A DNA stretch of 5,670 bases, from the NCBI GenBank assembly GCA_024223125.1, contig JAAEOP010001159.1, forward strand, positions 1 through 5,670, given 5' to 3'. Position 1 is the stretch's first letter. The number at the start of each line of letters is the position of its first letter. Both the position numbers and the translations under genes were made by a program. The stretch comes from Chloroflexota bacterium (GTDB lineage: Bacteria > Chloroflexota > Anaerolineae > Promineifilales > Promineifilaceae). This document shows positions 5,096 through 5,670 of the stretch, one piece after another. The notes beneath the pieces were generated by a model. It was not told where the DNA came from. It worked only from the letters and a program-made list of their open reading frames with translations, and ran no database searches.

Positions 5096-5670
5096 ATGAA
5101 GAAAAAACGCCCATTTTATTTGTTAATTGTTTTACTTTTAGCGTTGCTGCTAGCCGCTTGCGGTGGTGGCGGAGCGCCAGCCGAGGAAACGGAGGAGCCG
5201 GCTGCTGATAGTGGCTCAACCACCGAAACCAGCGGCGAAGAACCAGAAGCGGCCGACGAAGCCACAGAAGAAGAAGCGGCCGACGAAGAAATGGCCGAAG
5301 ATATGAATGATTTAGGCGGCCGTGAAGTCACCATCGCCGTCGAGAACGCCTACCTCCCCTTCAACTACATTGACCCCGAAACCGGCGACCCCACCGGCTG
5401 GGATTATGTCGTATGGGATGAAATCTGCGCCCTGATCAACTGCGTCCCCGTTTACATTGAAGCCGGTTGGGAAGGGATGATTCAAGCCGTTTCCGATGGT
5501 CAATATGACGCGGCCGCCGATGGCATCACCATTACCGCAGACCGCGCCGAAATTGTGGACTTCTCCGAAGGGTACATCAACATCGAGCAACGTTTGCTGG
5601 TTCGTAAAGATGAAGACCGCATTGAAAGCATTGAGGACATTGTTGCCGACGAAGACCTGGTTTTGGGTAC
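5096..5670 (+). CDS. Amino-acid-type ABC transporter solute-binding lipoprotein (family 3), N-terminal part
   Basis: Extracytoplasmic, lipid-anchored receptor of an ABC importer; family 3 proteins mostly bind polar amino acids or related ligands. The first 191 residues are in the window and the frame is open at the right edge. MKKKRPFYLLIVLLLALLLA is a signal peptide, and LAAC places the lipidated cysteine at residue 22, followed by four glycines. An acidic, low-complexity linker runs from about 29 to 75, with the doubled pattern EAADEATEEEAADEE at 51-65. The binding domain starts at REVTIAVENAYLPFNYID (76-93) and shows GWDYVVWDEIC (101-111), WEGMIQAVSDGQYDAAADGI (125-144) and TITADRAEIVDFSEGY (145-160). 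Arg150 is where the family contacts the ligand carboxylate. Two cysteines (111 and 116) in CALINC could form a disulfide. The ligand cannot be assigned; the permease and ATPase genes should lie to the right. Its place behind hutI makes histidine or a related compound a possibility only. Confidence 0.92.
   Translation, partial: MKKKRPFYLLIVLLLALLLAACGGGGAPAEETEEPAADSGSTTETSGEEPEAADEATEEEAADEEMAEDMNDLGGREVTIAVENAYLPFNYIDPETGDPTGWDYVVWDEICALINCVPVYIEAGWEGMIQAVSDGQYDAAADGITITADRAEIVDFSEGYINIEQRLLVRKDEDRIESIEDIVADEDLVLG

Larger units (their letters stand above)
149..5516. repeat. Dispersed over-represented palindrome CGGCCG (core of ACGGCCGT), 33 copies
   Basis: I counted 33 CGGCCG by eye. Eleven are the full octamer ACGGCCGT, starting at 228, 829, 982, 1159, 1546, 1787, 2502, 3825, 3889, 4261 and 4413. 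The other CGGCCG start at 149, 705, 845, 1517, 1583, 1697, 1928, 2814, 3039, 3081, 3113, 3399, 3417, 3747, 3955, 4069, 4796, 4861, 5250, 5277, 5317 and 5511. At about even base composition, roughly two hexamers and a tenth of an octamer would be expected. All copies lie in coding regions. This is a property of the DNA, comparable in kind to HIP1 of cyanobacteria, and not a discrete element. Confidence 0.85.

Noticed and set aside
5116..5590. Minus-strand open frames opposite the binding protein
   Set aside because: They are low-complexity Ser/Ala or Gly/Val products of reading the lipoprotein gene backwards; the plus strand has the signal peptide, lipobox and family 3 domain.
3684..5670. A novel defence or biosynthetic system
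   Set aside because: The recognisable genes are ordinary metabolic and transport functions and no set of adjacent unknown genes forms a system; only the gene pair at 345-2030 is of unknown function.

Overview
The window reads as chromosomal DNA from a bacterium, most likely an uncultured Chloroflexota member of the Anaerolineae type. That placement is an inference. It rests on the lipoprotein signal followed by a glycine-rich start and a long acidic linker, on spacers filled with palindromic elements, and on a strongly over-used palindrome, CGGCCG / ACGGCCGT. No rRNA, tRNA, CRISPR array, transposase or phage gene is visible.

Layout. Three genes on the minus strand occupy the left part. They are the N-terminal part of an enoyl-CoA hydratase (1-266, running off the left edge), an unrecognised soluble protein of 288 residues (345-1211), and a multi-pass membrane protein that looks like a CPBP-type intramembrane protease lacking its catalytic residues (1266-2030). 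A 251-base divergent spacer (2031-2281) follows. Three plus-strand genes come next: an MFS transporter (2282-3487), imidazolonepropionase HutI of histidine degradation (3684-4952), and the N-terminal part of a family 3 solute-binding lipoprotein of an ABC importer (5096-5670, running off the right edge).

How the genes fit together. The three minus-strand genes could be one transcript but share no obvious pathway. HutI makes N-formimino-L-glutamate late in histidine catabolism, and the binding protein behind it belongs to the family that takes up polar amino acids. A link between uptake and catabolism is possible. However, a strong hairpin and a separate promoter-like sequence lie between them, so they may be independent units.

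Non-coding content. No gap between genes exceeds 251 bases. Each of the five spacers carries a different repeat or self-complementary element, and one of these runs into the MFS gene and encodes its last nine residues. The 33 CGGCCG sites all fall inside coding regions, in more than one reading frame. I found no convincing new multi-gene system. The features most worth a second look are the palindrome excess, the spacer elements and the CPBP-like protein without an active site.
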